Source: Eubacterium maltosivorans
GTDB lineage: Bacteria > Bacillota > Clostridia > Eubacteriales > Eubacteriaceae
Assembly (NCBI RefSeq): GCF_002441855.2
Contig: NZ_CP029487.1
Coordinates: forward strand, 2,232,001 to 2,296,000
Length of the DNA stretch: 64,000 nucleotides
Direction of reading: 5' to 3'
Shown here: positions 25,304-33,547 of the stretch, piece after piece
Position numbering within the stretch: the stretch's first letter is position 1
Layout of the letters: each line of letters starts with the position of its first letter
Made by a program: the position numbers and the translations under genes
Notes under the pieces: generated by a model
Seen by the model: the letters and a program-made list of their open reading frames with translations, nothing else
The model's database searches: none
Told to the model about the DNA's origin: nothing

Positions 25304-25360
25304 GGGAACACGCCGCTCCGGACAGGCGCTTTCGCCCCCTGCTCCAGATCGCGCGTTCCC
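25304..25360 (-). terminator. Terminator after galU
   Basis: On the minus strand GGGAACGCGC...GCGTGTTCCC with an inner GGCGAAAGCGCC hairpin, followed by TGTTGTTTTTTGC. Confidence 0.6.
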
Positions 25361-25374
25361 CATGACGCTTTGGT

Positions 25375-26247
25375 TTAGTTGTGATGAAAATAATTTTTCA
25401 GGTACTCGGTAAAGCGTTCCTCAAGCCCCGGTGTGCGCAGGCCGTACTCAACCGTGGCTTCCAGAAAGCCCAGCTTGTCACCCACATCGTAGCGGCGGCC
25501 CTTAAAGTCATAGGCCAGTATGCGCTGCTTTTCGCCCAGGGTTTTCAGACCGTCAGTCAGCTGGATTTCGCCGCCAGCGCCCTTTCCGGTATTTTCCAGA
25601 ATATCGAAGATGGCCGGGGTGATGATGTAACGGCCCAGGATCGCCAAATTGGAGGGCGCGGTGCCGATGGCCGGTTTTTCAACCATATCGTCCACCTCAA
25701 AAATGTCCCCGGTCACAGGCCTGCCGGAGACAATGCCGTATTTGTCCACTTGGTCGTCCGGCACAGTCTGCACGCCGATCACAGAGGCCTGGTACTCGTC
25801 AAAGACCTCGATCATCTGTTTTAAGGCAGGCTTTTCCGGGTTGTAGACAATATCGTCCCCCAGCACAACGGCAAAGGGTTCGTCACCCACAAATTCTTTG
25901 GCGCAGAGCACTGCGTGGCCCAGTCCCTTGGCTTCCTTCTGGCGCACCGTAAAGATATGGGCCATATTGGTAATGTCCTCAATCATCTTGAGTTCCTCGG
26001 TTTTACCCTTCATCTGCAGGTTAAACTCAAGCTCGGGCACATTGTCGAAATGGTTGGTAATGATGTCCTTGTTTCTGCCTGTGATAATCAGCACTTCATC
26101 GATGCCGGAATCCACAATCTCCTCAATAATATACTGAATCGTCGGCTTATCCACAATGGGCAGCATTTCCTTTGGCACGGATTTGGTGACAGGCAGAAAA
26201 CGGGTGCCCAGGCCCGCAGCCGGAATGACCGCTTTTTTTACTTTCAT
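25375..26247 (-). CDS. galU: UTP-glucose-1-phosphate uridylyltransferase
   Basis: 290 residues. Makes UDP-glucose from glucose-1-phosphate and UTP for glycans and teichoic acids. Nucleotide loop AGLGTRFLPVTKSVPKEM at the start, KPTIQYIIEEIV, VVLGDDIVYN, and VEKPAIGTAPSNLAILGRY are all typical of GalU. Start ATG at 26247 with CAGAGGAGGAATT upstream. Follows the dehydrogenase-like gene by 17 nt and comes before pgcA, forming a UDP-sugar cluster. Confidence 0.95.
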   Translation of the reverse strand: MKVKKAVIPAAGLGTRFLPVTKSVPKEMLPIVDKPTIQYIIEEIVDSGIDEVLIITGRNKDIITNHFDNVPELEFNLQMKGKTEELKMIEDITNMAHIFTVRQKEAKGLGHAVLCAKEFVGDEPFAVVLGDDIVYNPEKPALKQMIEVFDEYQASVIGVQTVPDDQVDKYGIVSGRPVTGDIFEVDDMVEKPAIGTAPSNLAILGRYIITPAIFDILENTGKGAGGEIQLTDGLKTLGEKQRILAYDFKGRRYDVGDKLGFLEATVEYGLRTPGLEERFTEYLKNYFHHN

Positions 26248-26264
26248 AATTCCTCCTCTGATGC

Positions 26265-27587
26265 TTAATGCATCCCTAATCCATAGTATTTAAAGAGCTG
26301 CTTAACCTCCTTGCGCTTCACAAAAAGGTTCTGCAAATCAATGAGTATCTCACCCTTCATTTTTTCCTTCAGCAGGTTTTCGTCCGTCGCCCGGGTGTTT
26401 GGCCATTTGGTCAGCACCACCAGCGCGTCGGCGCCCTCAGCCGCCTCGTAGATATCATCGCAGAAGGTAATGGCGTCCTTTTCCTTAAACAGCCGCCACT
26501 TTGCCTGCTGGTAGCCGTCGGGATTGTAAATCCGCAGGCAGGCTTCCTTTTCCACAAGGCCTCTTATAATGTCCAAAGACGGCGCCTCCCGGAGGTCATC
26601 GGTGCCGAAATCCGGGGCCAGCCCCAGAATACCGATGGTTTTTCCGCCCACGCCATCCATAATGCTTTCAACTTTCGCCACACATTTCTGCTTCTGGCAT
26701 TCGTTGGCTGTGATGGCGCCCTTCAGAACCTCAGCGGTTTCGTCTGCTTCCTCGGCAATGCGCACCATGGCGCGGGCCGTCTTAGGCAGAATGCTGCCGC
26801 CGTAGCCCGGCCCCGGGTCCATGAGCTGGGGTGAAATCCGGGAATCCTTGCCCATGATCCGGGTGGTCATGTCCACATCGATATCCAGCTTTTCACACAG
26901 CATGGCCAGCTCGTTGATATAAGCGGTCTTCACCGCGACCAGGCCGCTGATGGCATAATCAGCCATCTCCACCTCTGCCGGGGAGGCGTCAATGATTTTA
27001 TTCATCACAATGCCCGTCTCACGGTACAGGTTCCGCACCTTTTCGCGGGCTTCCTCATTATCCGCCCCGATGGCCACAAACCGCGGACGCTCAATATCCT
27101 TCAAAAAGCTGCCGGCCTTGGCAAAGGACGGGGAGGACACCACGTCAAAATGGATATCCACCTCGCGCGCATCAAGGGCTTTCTGAATCGTCTCCTCAAT
27201 GACCACTGACGAGCCCGGCGGCACACTGGTTTTTAACACCACAATCTTGGGCTCCTCCATCTGGCTGCCGATGCTCTGGGCAATGGCCTTTACAAACCGC
27301 AGGCTTGGCATGTGCGCGTCATCCTCAGGTACCTCACAGGTAATGAAAATGACCTCTGCCTCCTTGATAACCTTGCGCAGATGGCCGGTAAACTCCAGAT
27401 TGCCGGTGGCCTCGGCCTCAGCCACCACCCGTTCCAGTCCAGATTCATAGCCGGGAAATTCGCCTTCTTTCACGGCATTGACAATTTCTTCATCCATATC
27501 GGTGCAGTAAACCTGATGGCCGCCGCGGGCAAAGGAAGCCGCGTACGCCAGTCCCAGAACCCCTGCGCCTATTACACTAATGATCAA
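26265..27587 (-). CDS. UDP-glucose/GDP-mannose dehydrogenase-like protein lacking catalytic residues
   Basis: 440 residues with the full three-domain architecture of nucleotide-sugar dehydrogenases: Rossmann start IISVIGAGVLGLAYAASF, LKTSVPPGSS, helix AEVEMADYAISGLVAVKTAYINE, and C-terminal IGILGLAPDFGTDDLREAPS. Key positions have changed. The catalytic cysteine motif GxGFGGSCLPKD reads GPGYGGSILPKT (Cys to Ile, Asp to Thr), and in the KYAANA helix the catalytic Lys is Asp and the Asn is Ser. It probably binds a sugar nucleotide and NAD but may not perform the classic four-electron oxidation. Start set at TTG 27587 with GAAGGAG upstream; the preceding codons overlap that site. Operon-like spacing to galU. 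Confidence 0.8.
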   Translation of the reverse strand: MIISVIGAGVLGLAYAASFARGGHQVYCTDMDEEIVNAVKEGEFPGYESGLERVVAEAEATGNLEFTGHLRKVIKEAEVIFITCEVPEDDAHMPSLRFVKAIAQSIGSQMEEPKIVVLKTSVPPGSSVVIEETIQKALDAREVDIHFDVVSSPSFAKAGSFLKDIERPRFVAIGADNEEAREKVRNLYRETGIVMNKIIDASPAEVEMADYAISGLVAVKTAYINELAMLCEKLDIDVDMTTRIMGKDSRISPQLMDPGPGYGGSILPKTARAMVRIAEEADETAEVLKGAITANECQKQKCVAKVESIMDGVGGKTIGILGLAPDFGTDDLREAPSLDIIRGLVEKEACLRIYNPDGYQQAKWRLFKEKDAITFCDDIYEAAEGADALVVLTKWPNTRATDENLLKEKMKGEILIDLQNLFVKRKEVKQLFKYYGLGMH

Positions 27588-27723
27588 TTTACTCTCCTTC
27601 AAAAATAAACACCGCTCTTTTCAGCAGTATTTAGTGCTTTATAAATGATATACTTAATATCAAATTATAACATAAACACCGTTAGTTTTCCATTAGAAAT
27701 TCTGATTCACAGGCATAGAAAAA

Positions 27724-27758
27724 GCCTCCCAAAATCCTGAAAAGGTATTTTAAGAGGC
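27724..27758 (-). terminator. Terminator after rpiB
   Basis: GCCTCCCAAAATCCTGAAAAGG...ATTTTAAGAGGC, a relative of the CCTCCCGAAATCC terminator family, directly after the rpiB stop. Confidence 0.55.
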
Positions 27759-27767
27759 CTTATGGTT

Positions 27768-28217
27768 TTATTTATCGTATTTTTTCTCAATATCGCTGAT
27801 CATATCGATCCGGCGCTGGTGGCGGCCACCCTCAAACTCAGTGTGCAGCCAGGTCTTGACAATGTTCTTTGCCAGGTCGTCTCCCAGAACACGCCCGCCT
27901 AACACAAGCACATTGGAGTCGTTGTGGCGTCTTGTCATCTCAGCCATGTACTCGTTGGTGCAGAGCGAACCGCGGATGCCGGGAACCTTATTTACCGCAA
28001 TGGAGATGCCTACGCCCGTACCGCAGATGGCAATACCCCGGTCATATTCGCCGCTGGCCACCGCCTCGGCAACCTTCTGCCCATATACCGGATAATCCAC
28101 CGATTCCGCTGTTTCAGGCCCCATGTCTGTATAGTCAACACCTTCTTCACGAAGCAATGCCATGACAACCTGTTTCAGGTCAAACCCGCCGTGATCCGAT
28201 CCAATTGCTAATTTCAT
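27768..28217 (-). CDS. rpiB: Ribose-5-phosphate isomerase B
   Basis: 149 residues, the usual length. Isomerises ribose-5-phosphate and ribulose-5-phosphate. IGSDHGGFDLKQ start, catalytic cysteine in ICGTGVGISIAVNK, then RGSLCTNEYMAEMTRRHNDSNVLVLGGR. Start ATG at 28217 with CGGAGGGAACTCAA upstream. Works with the split transketolase (10.5 kb) in the pentose phosphate pathway. RpiB-type and allose/galactose-6-phosphate isomerases are related, but the context favours RpiB. Confidence 0.93.
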   Translation of the reverse strand: MKLAIGSDHGGFDLKQVVMALLREEGVDYTDMGPETAESVDYPVYGQKVAEAVASGEYDRGIAICGTGVGISIAVNKVPGIRGSLCTNEYMAEMTRRHNDSNVLVLGGRVLGDDLAKNIVKTWLHTEFEGGRHQRRIDMISDIEKKYDK

Positions 28218-28312
28218 TTGAGTTCCCTCCGATTCGTTTTTGTTTATTATATCATACTTTCTTTATTTTAACGATAGTAAGGATAGAGAAACTTTGTAAA
28301 AGTAATAGGGAC

Positions 28313-28349
28313 AAAGTCAACCCGTATCGCGGCGATACGGGTTGACTTT
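28313..28349. terminator. ACCCGTATCG-family hairpin after tsaC
   Basis: AAAGTCAACCCGTATCGC-G-GCGATACGGGTTGACTTT, an almost perfect 37-bp palindrome with arms of 18, just past the tsaC stop on the minus strand. Confidence 0.65.
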
Positions 28350-28353
28350 AATT

Positions 28354-29391
28354 TCATATAAAACGGTACCCTCCGGCCTTATACAGCCGGTTGGCAAGGG
28401 CCAGGGTGTCATTGCCGACTTCGATGTCCTCGGCGTAGATTTTCTCAATACCCAGGTCGTCAAAGGTGCGGAGTCTGGCGAAAAGGTTGTGGCTCATTTC
28501 CTCCGGGTCCTCCCGGCTGCCCAGGGAGATGATAATGCCCGAATGGTAATTGCCCATGGTCTCATCTGTTGCCAGAATGCCAATTTTCATTTCCTCGTGC
28601 TTCTTGATATGGCGGTTGATTTTCTCAACCTTTTCAGCGTCTGTGCCCTTCACAATGACCAGATCACCCTTGGGGGAATAGTGGGTGTACTTCATCCCCG
28701 GGGATTTGGCCTTTTCCGGGATCACGTTTCGGATGGCGTTGGGCGATACCTGCACCCTGCCGATGACGGATTCCAGGTCCGCCACGGTCACACCGCCCGG
28801 CCGCAGCACTGTCGGCGGCTCAGTCGTGGTGTCCACCACCGTCGATTCCAGGCCGACCTCTGTATCCTCCGACACAATAATGGCCGAAACGCGGCCCATC
28901 ATATCCTCGATCACATGCTCACTTTTCGTGGGGCTTGGCCGTCCCGAAATATTGGCGCTGGGCGCCGCGATGGGCACGCCAGCCGACTTGATCAGCCCCA
29001 GGGCAATGAGGTTTGAGGGAAAGCGCACCGCTACCGTGTCCAGCCCGGCAGTCACGATCTCCGGCACGCCGCTGCTCTTGTGCATGATCAGCGTGAGAGG
29101 GCCGGGCCAGAAGGCGTCCATAAGCTTTCCGGCTTTTTCAGGCACCTCGGTCACCAGCTTCTCAAGGTCGGCCCGGTCGGCGATGTGCACGATGAGCGGA
29201 TTATCCGCTGGGCGTCCCTTGGCTTCAAATATTTTTTTTACGGCGTTTTCATCCAGGGCGTTGGCCCCCAGGCCGTACACCGTCTCTGTGGGAAAGACCA
29301 CCGTCTCTCCCTTGGCGATCAGTTCCCCGGCTTTGGTCAAATGGACCACCCCCAGCAGGGGGCTGTCTGTCTTAAAAAGTTCTGTTTTCAT
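28354..29391 (-). CDS. tsaC: L-threonylcarbamoyladenylate synthase (Sua5-type, two domains)
   Basis: 345 residues. Makes threonylcarbamoyl-AMP, the first step of t6A tRNA modification. The YrdC domain is clear (KGETVVFPTETVYGLGANAL, KGRPADNPLIVHI, PGPLTLIMHK, APSANISGRPSPT), followed by the ~100-residue Sua5 C-terminal domain, which distinguishes it from the short TsaC form. Start ATG at 29391 has only a weak AAAGG upstream. Immediately follows pncB (16 nt). TcdA, the final enzyme of the ct6A pathway, is encoded at 17098. Confidence 0.92.
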   Translation of the reverse strand: MKTELFKTDSPLLGVVHLTKAGELIAKGETVVFPTETVYGLGANALDENAVKKIFEAKGRPADNPLIVHIADRADLEKLVTEVPEKAGKLMDAFWPGPLTLIMHKSSGVPEIVTAGLDTVAVRFPSNLIALGLIKSAGVPIAAPSANISGRPSPTKSEHVIEDMMGRVSAIIVSEDTEVGLESTVVDTTTEPPTVLRPGGVTVADLESVIGRVQVSPNAIRNVIPEKAKSPGMKYTHYSPKGDLVIVKGTDAEKVEKINRHIKKHEEMKIGILATDETMGNYHSGIIISLGSREDPEEMSHNLFARLRTFDDLGIEKIYAEDIEVGNDTLALANRLYKAGGYRFI

Positions 29392-29407
29392 AAAAATACC
29401 TTTATTT

Positions 29408-30841
29408 TCACTCTGCCTCGCTCAGCAGCTGCTGCTTCATGTCCCAGAGCGGCTGGGAGAGGTCTACGTGGTAAACATGAGGGTTTACCATGCGCTTGAA
29501 GGCAGGCCACAGGGTTTGTTTTTCCTGCACGAGCCTGTCGTGAATTTCGCGGATGGACGGTTTCTCATACACGCATTTCCCATCCACAAACACCGGTTCC
29601 AGCAGCTCCTTCACGTAATAATCCGTAATGGTGCGCTTTTTCCAGGTGTGCATGGGGTGGAAGATGGTGAGCGGCTGGCTTTCGTCAATGGTCTCAGATT
29701 CCAGGGTCATCAGGTCGGCCAGAGCCATGTTGTTGCTCTTTCCATAGATCCGGTAAATTTTCTTATAGCCTGGATTCGTGATTTTCCATGGATCGTTGGA
29801 CACCTTGAGCTTGGGCTTGCCGTCGATTTCTGCCAGTTTATATACCCCGCCGAGGGCCGGGCAATCATAGGCAGTGATGAGCTTGGTGCCAATACCCCAC
29901 GAATCAATCTTAGCGCCCTGAAGCTTCAAATCCTTAATCAGGTATTCGTCAAGGTCCGAGGACGCGCAGATGGCCGCATCCTGAAGACCCGCCTCATCCA
30001 GCAGCTTGCGGGCTTCCGCGGTCAGGTAAGCCAGGTCGCCGGAATCGATGCGGATACCGTATTTTCCGGTAATACCGCCCTCTGCCAGCGCCTTTTTAAA
30101 AACCTTGATGGCGTTGGGCACCCCTTGCTCCAGGGTGTTGTAGGTATCCACCAGCAGGGTAGCATTCTGCGGATTGTATTTGACAAACTTCTCAAAAGCT
30201 TCCAGCTCTGTGTCATAGCTGAGGATAAAGCTGTGGGACATGGTTCCCATGGAAGGGCGGTCCAGCATGGCTTCGGTTTCCACCACCGAGGTGCCCACAC
30301 AGCCCCCGATAACGGCTGCGCGCGCACCGAAATAACCCGCCTCTGTGCCGTGGGCACGCCGCAGGCCAAATTCCATGACCGCGCCGCCCCGGGCTTCCTC
30401 CACAATGCGGGAGGCCTTGGTGGCGATCAGCGTCTGGTGGTTGATGATGCTCAGAATCGTCGTCTCCACCAGCTGAGCCTGTACCAGCGGCGCCTTGACC
30501 CGGATAATGGGCTCAAAGGGGAAAAAAATCGTCCCCTCCGGCAGGGCGTAAAGCTCTCCGGTAAATTTAAAATTGCGCAGATAAGCGATAAACTTATCTG
30601 AAAATTCCGGGTGGTTTTTTTTGAGAAGCTGGACATCCGCCTCTTCAAAGGCCAGCCCCTCGATATATTCTATGACCTGCTCTAAACCCGCGGCCACTGT
30701 GTAGCCGCCGCTAAAGGGGTTGTTTCTGATAAAAACATCAAAGACAGCCATCTCGTCCTGTTTGCTGTCCTCTACATAAACGTTGCCCATACTCATCTGA
30801 TACAAGTCGGTCGCGAGCTGGAGTTTCCGTTCAAACTGCAT
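29408..30841 (-). CDS. pncB: Nicotinate phosphoribosyltransferase
   Basis: 477 residues. Joins nicotinate to phosphoribosyl pyrophosphate for NAD salvage. Family features: ATDLYQMSMGNVYVE start, RNNPFSGGYTVAAGLEQ, REARGG-like VEEARGGAVMEFGLRRAHG, RIDSGDLAYLT and SSDLDEYLI. Start set at ATG 30841 with GGTAAAGGAGAGACTT upstream; the frame extends 19 codons further without a site. Same strand and operon-like spacing to tsaC. Confidence 0.93.
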   Translation of the reverse strand: MQFERKLQLATDLYQMSMGNVYVEDSKQDEMAVFDVFIRNNPFSGGYTVAAGLEQVIEYIEGLAFEEADVQLLKKNHPEFSDKFIAYLRNFKFTGELYALPEGTIFFPFEPIIRVKAPLVQAQLVETTILSIINHQTLIATKASRIVEEARGGAVMEFGLRRAHGTEAGYFGARAAVIGGCVGTSVVETEAMLDRPSMGTMSHSFILSYDTELEAFEKFVKYNPQNATLLVDTYNTLEQGVPNAIKVFKKALAEGGITGKYGIRIDSGDLAYLTAEARKLLDEAGLQDAAICASSDLDEYLIKDLKLQGAKIDSWGIGTKLITAYDCPALGGVYKLAEIDGKPKLKVSNDPWKITNPGYKKIYRIYGKSNNMALADLMTLESETIDESQPLTIFHPMHTWKKRTITDYYVKELLEPVFVDGKCVYEKPSIREIHDRLVQEKQTLWPAFKRMVNPHVYHVDLSQPLWDMKQQLLSEAE

Positions 30842-30942
30842 AAGTCTCTCCTTTACCACACATCGATTTATCCGTTTTTTCGATAATGCGTGTTTCATTC
30901 TCTATTGTAGCACTTTAGCCCGTTCAAATCCAATTCTTTTTC

Positions 30943-31103
30943 AATGGAGAATGCAGAATTGAGAATGGAGAATTATAAGAACGTTTTAGCCTTTGGCAAA
31001 AACGAGTGAAATAACGCCAATAGGCTGTCATCCACATCAAAATGCAACTGCATTTTGTTCCTTTAATTCTCCATTCTCCATTCTCAATTTTCAATTTTTC
31101 ATT
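30943..31103. repeat. Family B intergenic repeat (copy B4)
   Basis: Left arm AATGGAGAATGCAGAATTGAGAATGGAGAATT; core with GTTTTAGCCTTTGGCAAAAAC and AAAATGCAACTGCATTTTG hairpins; right arm AATTCTCCATTCTCCATTCTCAATTTTCAATTTTTCATT. Its right end overlaps and terminates the diguanylate cyclase gene at 31091. Confidence 0.75.
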
Positions 31104-32932
31104 GTATAGACCGCGTATTGGTTTTTACCCTCGCGCTTGGCCTCGTACATGGCCGCGTCCGCGTGGCTGTACAGACGCTCAAAATCCTTTTCGCCGCTTT
31201 CAGCCACCACTACGCCCAGGCTGCAGCTCACATACCGGTCTCCAGTCACCGGAATCTGGCGGAAATCCGCGATCAGCTCCCTGGCCCGCTTCAGGATCGC
31301 CTCACGGGTGCCGGCGTTTCTCAGAAAGACGGCAAATTCGTCGCCGCCGATACGGCCCACCACGTCCGAACTCCTGAACAGGCGCAGCAGACAGGCCGCA
31401 ATGTCCCGGAGCACCTGATCGCCCACACCGTGGCCGTAGGTATCGTTGATGCCCTTAAAATCATCGATATCCAAAAGGAAAAAGCCGTGGCAATAAGTAT
31501 CCCGCTGCTCATTTTTCAAAATAAAGGTGATCTGTTCCTCGGTAGCCTTTTTATTGTAAAGATTGGTCAGTGAATCCCGGCTGGCCTGGTTCATGAGCTG
31601 AACCTCCCGCTTTTTCCGGGTATCAATATCCTCGATAAGCCCCATGATACGGCGCACATTGCCCTGCTGATCCTTGATGCCCGTCAGGCGCACACGACAC
31701 CAGAAAATCGTGTTGTCCGCGCGTTTCATGCGGTATTCCTCCTCGCCGTGGCTCAGCCCGCCCCGCACACTCTCCAGAAAGCCCGTAAAAGACAGCGATT
31801 CCGGCGCATCCACAATGCCGCCGTTCTCAATAGCATCGAGACCCGGCGTATAGCCCAGCTGCTCCTGCCAGCCCTGGGAGCAGGCCAGGGTATTGCCTGC
31901 CAGATCCCATTCAAAAAACAGGGCGTCCATATTTTCAAGCAACACACGGTAGCGCGCGTTATCCATGCGGGACAGCTCCTGACGCTCTTGTTCCCTGCGC
32001 TCATTTCTCCGGTGGTTCACAGCGACATAAACACCCACAAGCGCCAGCGCCAGGCCAATCTTAGCGCAGAGGATCAGCGCCATCTGGCTGATGTAATCCG
32101 CCTGCTTCATGATCACGCGGTCCGGCACCATGGTCACCACGTACCAGTCGTTGATGGTGGTAGGCACATAGCTGAAGCGCCAGGTTTCATCCCCGTTGCC
32201 AAAGGAGGCATAACCCTGCTCGCCGCGGCGCATTTTCTCCCGGATCGTCTCCTGGGAGTCGCCGTCCATTGACCATTGCTGCACCTCGATGGCGCCTCCC
32301 TCCGGCTGCAGAATATAGCTGCCGTCCGGCTGCACCACATAGGTCATGCTCTGTCCGCCGAAGACCTCCATGTTCACCACATTGCTGAAGGTTTCTGTCA
32401 AATACGAGCCTGAGAGCACGCCGATCACAGCGCCGTCTTTGTAAACCGGCACCGCCACAGCAAAGCCCTCTTTTCCCGAATGCTTCGAAATCAGCAGATT
32501 CGAGACCGCATCCTCGCCGCCCATGGCCTTCTTAAAGTATTCACGGCCACTCAGGTCCTGCTCGGCACCCGTGGACGTGTAAGCCATACCGTTTGACTGG
32601 ATAAAGGTCATCCGGTCAAAGGAATAATTGTCCCGGCCAAGGCCCAGGTTGCGCATGATCATCTCCGGATGGTCGACAGAACCATCCTCTACCATAATGG
32701 CCGCCAGGCTGTGCAAAAAATCAAAATCCCGCTTAATCTGTGTTTCCAGAAGCAGAGCGCCCTCCTGGTTCATCTCACGCAGAGTCTGCTCGGCATTTTC
32801 GTGGACTGATAAGCGGATGCGCTTGGTAAAATCAACAAAGGAGGCCGCAATCAGGAAAACAATCAGAGCAGCAAACAAAACGTCCAGGACAATGCGCTTG
32901 CCCGTTCGTTTGACTTTTTTCTGATCCTTCAT
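31091..32932 (-). CDS. Membrane diguanylate cyclase (Cache-PAS-GGDEF)
   Basis: 613 residues. A transmembrane helix (residues ~15-37), an extracellular double-Cache sensor (~40-290, with LSGREYFKKAMGGEDAVSNL and GVLSGSYLTE), a second helix (~295-315), a PAS domain (~330-440) and a GGDEF domain with intact VVGRIGGDEFAVF. An RSSD inhibitory-site motif stands before it, so product inhibition is likely. Should make cyclic di-GMP in response to a small extracellular ligand. The last residues (MKN) and the stop are read from repeat B4. It borders the type IV pilus locus, a plausible target through the riboswitch and PilB. Start ATG at 32932 with AAAGGGGGTTGC upstream. Confidence 0.9.
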   Translation of the reverse strand: MKDQKKVKRTGKRIVLDVLFAALIVFLIAASFVDFTKRIRLSVHENAEQTLREMNQEGALLLETQIKRDFDFLHSLAAIMVEDGSVDHPEMIMRNLGLGRDNYSFDRMTFIQSNGMAYTSTGAEQDLSGREYFKKAMGGEDAVSNLLISKHSGKEGFAVAVPVYKDGAVIGVLSGSYLTETFSNVVNMEVFGGQSMTYVVQPDGSYILQPEGGAIEVQQWSMDGDSQETIREKMRRGEQGYASFGNGDETWRFSYVPTTINDWYVVTMVPDRVIMKQADYISQMALILCAKIGLALALVGVYVAVNHRRNERREQERQELSRMDNARYRVLLENMDALFFEWDLAGNTLACSQGWQEQLGYTPGLDAIENGGIVDAPESLSFTGFLESVRGGLSHGEEEYRMKRADNTIFWCRVRLTGIKDQQGNVRRIMGLIEDIDTRKKREVQLMNQASRDSLTNLYNKKATEEQITFILKNEQRDTYCHGFFLLDIDDFKGINDTYGHGVGDQVLRDIAACLLRLFRSSDVVGRIGGDEFAVFLRNAGTREAILKRARELIADFRQIPVTGDRYVSCSLGVVVAESGEKDFERLYSHADAAMYEAKREGKNQYAVYTMKN

Positions 32933-33168
32933 AAAAGCAACCCCCTTTTATCTGCCAGCGCTTTCTATAATATTCTATTACATTTTATCACAATTGCTTC
33001 TCCTTTACAAACCATACTCCCCCTGAAAAACACACAGCTGGTGTGAGCTTAAGATACCGCTGCAGGCTCCAGTGTTTTCGGGATTTCGGGATGCAGTTTT
33101 GTGACAACAGAATCTTTTTTACCCAATACTGCCTTATATAAAATTAGAGGAACATGGGAAAGGAACAA
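32933..33168. other. Intergenic region upstream of diguanylate cyclase
   Basis: Presumed promoter region of the cyclase. Nothing else recognised. Confidence 0.25.
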
Positions 33169-33207
33169 AAAAAGGGGTACGGTCTGAAACAGACCGTACC
33201 CCTTTTT
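33169..33207 (-). terminator. Perfect terminator after small ORF
   Basis: AAAAAGGGGTACGGTCTG-AAA-CAGACCGTACCCCTTTTT, arms of 18, T-run on both strands. Related to the hairpins at 10184 and 10463. Confidence 0.8.
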
Positions 33208-33322
33208 ACAAATCATCATCACTCTGGTTCAGGTTTTCTTCAAGCCGGCGATTTAATCCCTTAAATTTAAAGTATCCTATCGGTTTTCCTAATTTAACCA
33301 ACAGATCAATATCACTTATCAT
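33206..33322 (-). CDS. Small ORF, 38 residues, between promoter and terminator
   Basis: ATG at 33322 after AAAAAGGATAATA (good site); encodes MISDIDLLVKLGKPIGYFKF then a basic and an acidic tail (NRRLEE, SDDDL) and stops at the foot of a strong terminator. A 17-residue ORF (33325-33378, MLTFDKIKTTVVPLEKG) ends 2 nt before its start, as in coupled genes, and a TTGAGT-17-TATACT promoter stands upstream. Not recognised; may be a real small protein pair or the remnant of a larger operon. Confidence 0.42.
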   Translation of the reverse strand: MISDIDLLVKLGKPIGYFKFKGLNRRLEENLNQSDDDL

Positions 33323-33324
33323 TA

Positions 33325-33378
33325 TTATCCTTTTTCGAGCGGTACAACCGTGGTCTTAATCTTATCAAACGTCAGCAT
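33325..33378 (-). CDS. Very small ORF, 17 residues, coupled to next small ORF
   Basis: ATG 33378 with GAAAGAAG upstream, TAA at 33327-33325, followed 2 nt later by the next ATG. Possibly a leader peptide. Weak support apart from promoter and spacing. Confidence 0.25.
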   Translation of the reverse strand: MLTFDKIKTTVVPLEKG

Positions 33379-33412
33379 ATCAGTCTTCTTTCAAGGTAAT
33401 GGATCAAATAAC

Positions 33413-33441
33413 AGTATAATAGAATTGAAGGCCAAACTCAA
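33413..33441 (-). promoter_or_regulatory. Candidate promoter for small ORFs
   Basis: On the minus strand TTGAGT (33441-33436), 17 nt, TATACT (33418-33413); start near 33406. Confidence 0.5.
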
Positions 33442-33482
33442 TTTCACAGCACAGCTTGTTTTATTCGTTAAGCAAATAAAAA

Positions 33483-33535
33483 CCTCCCAAAATCCTGAAA
33501 AGTTTTGGAAAAGGGGTTTTCAGGATTTCGAGAGG
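33483..33535 (-). terminator. CCTCCCGAAATCC-family terminator after pilin
   Basis: CCTCCCAAAATCCTGAAAA...TTTTCAGGATTTCGAGAGG, 19-bp arms with two mismatches, 13 nt past the pilin stop. Confidence 0.75.
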
Positions 33536-33547
33536 TGGCTGAGTAAG

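Noticed and set aside
28685-30601. Long plus-strand open frame of ~640 codons
   Set aside because: It is antisense to pncB and tsaC, both with clear family motifs and binding sites on the minus strand. It has low-complexity Arg/His/Leu content typical of a shadow frame.
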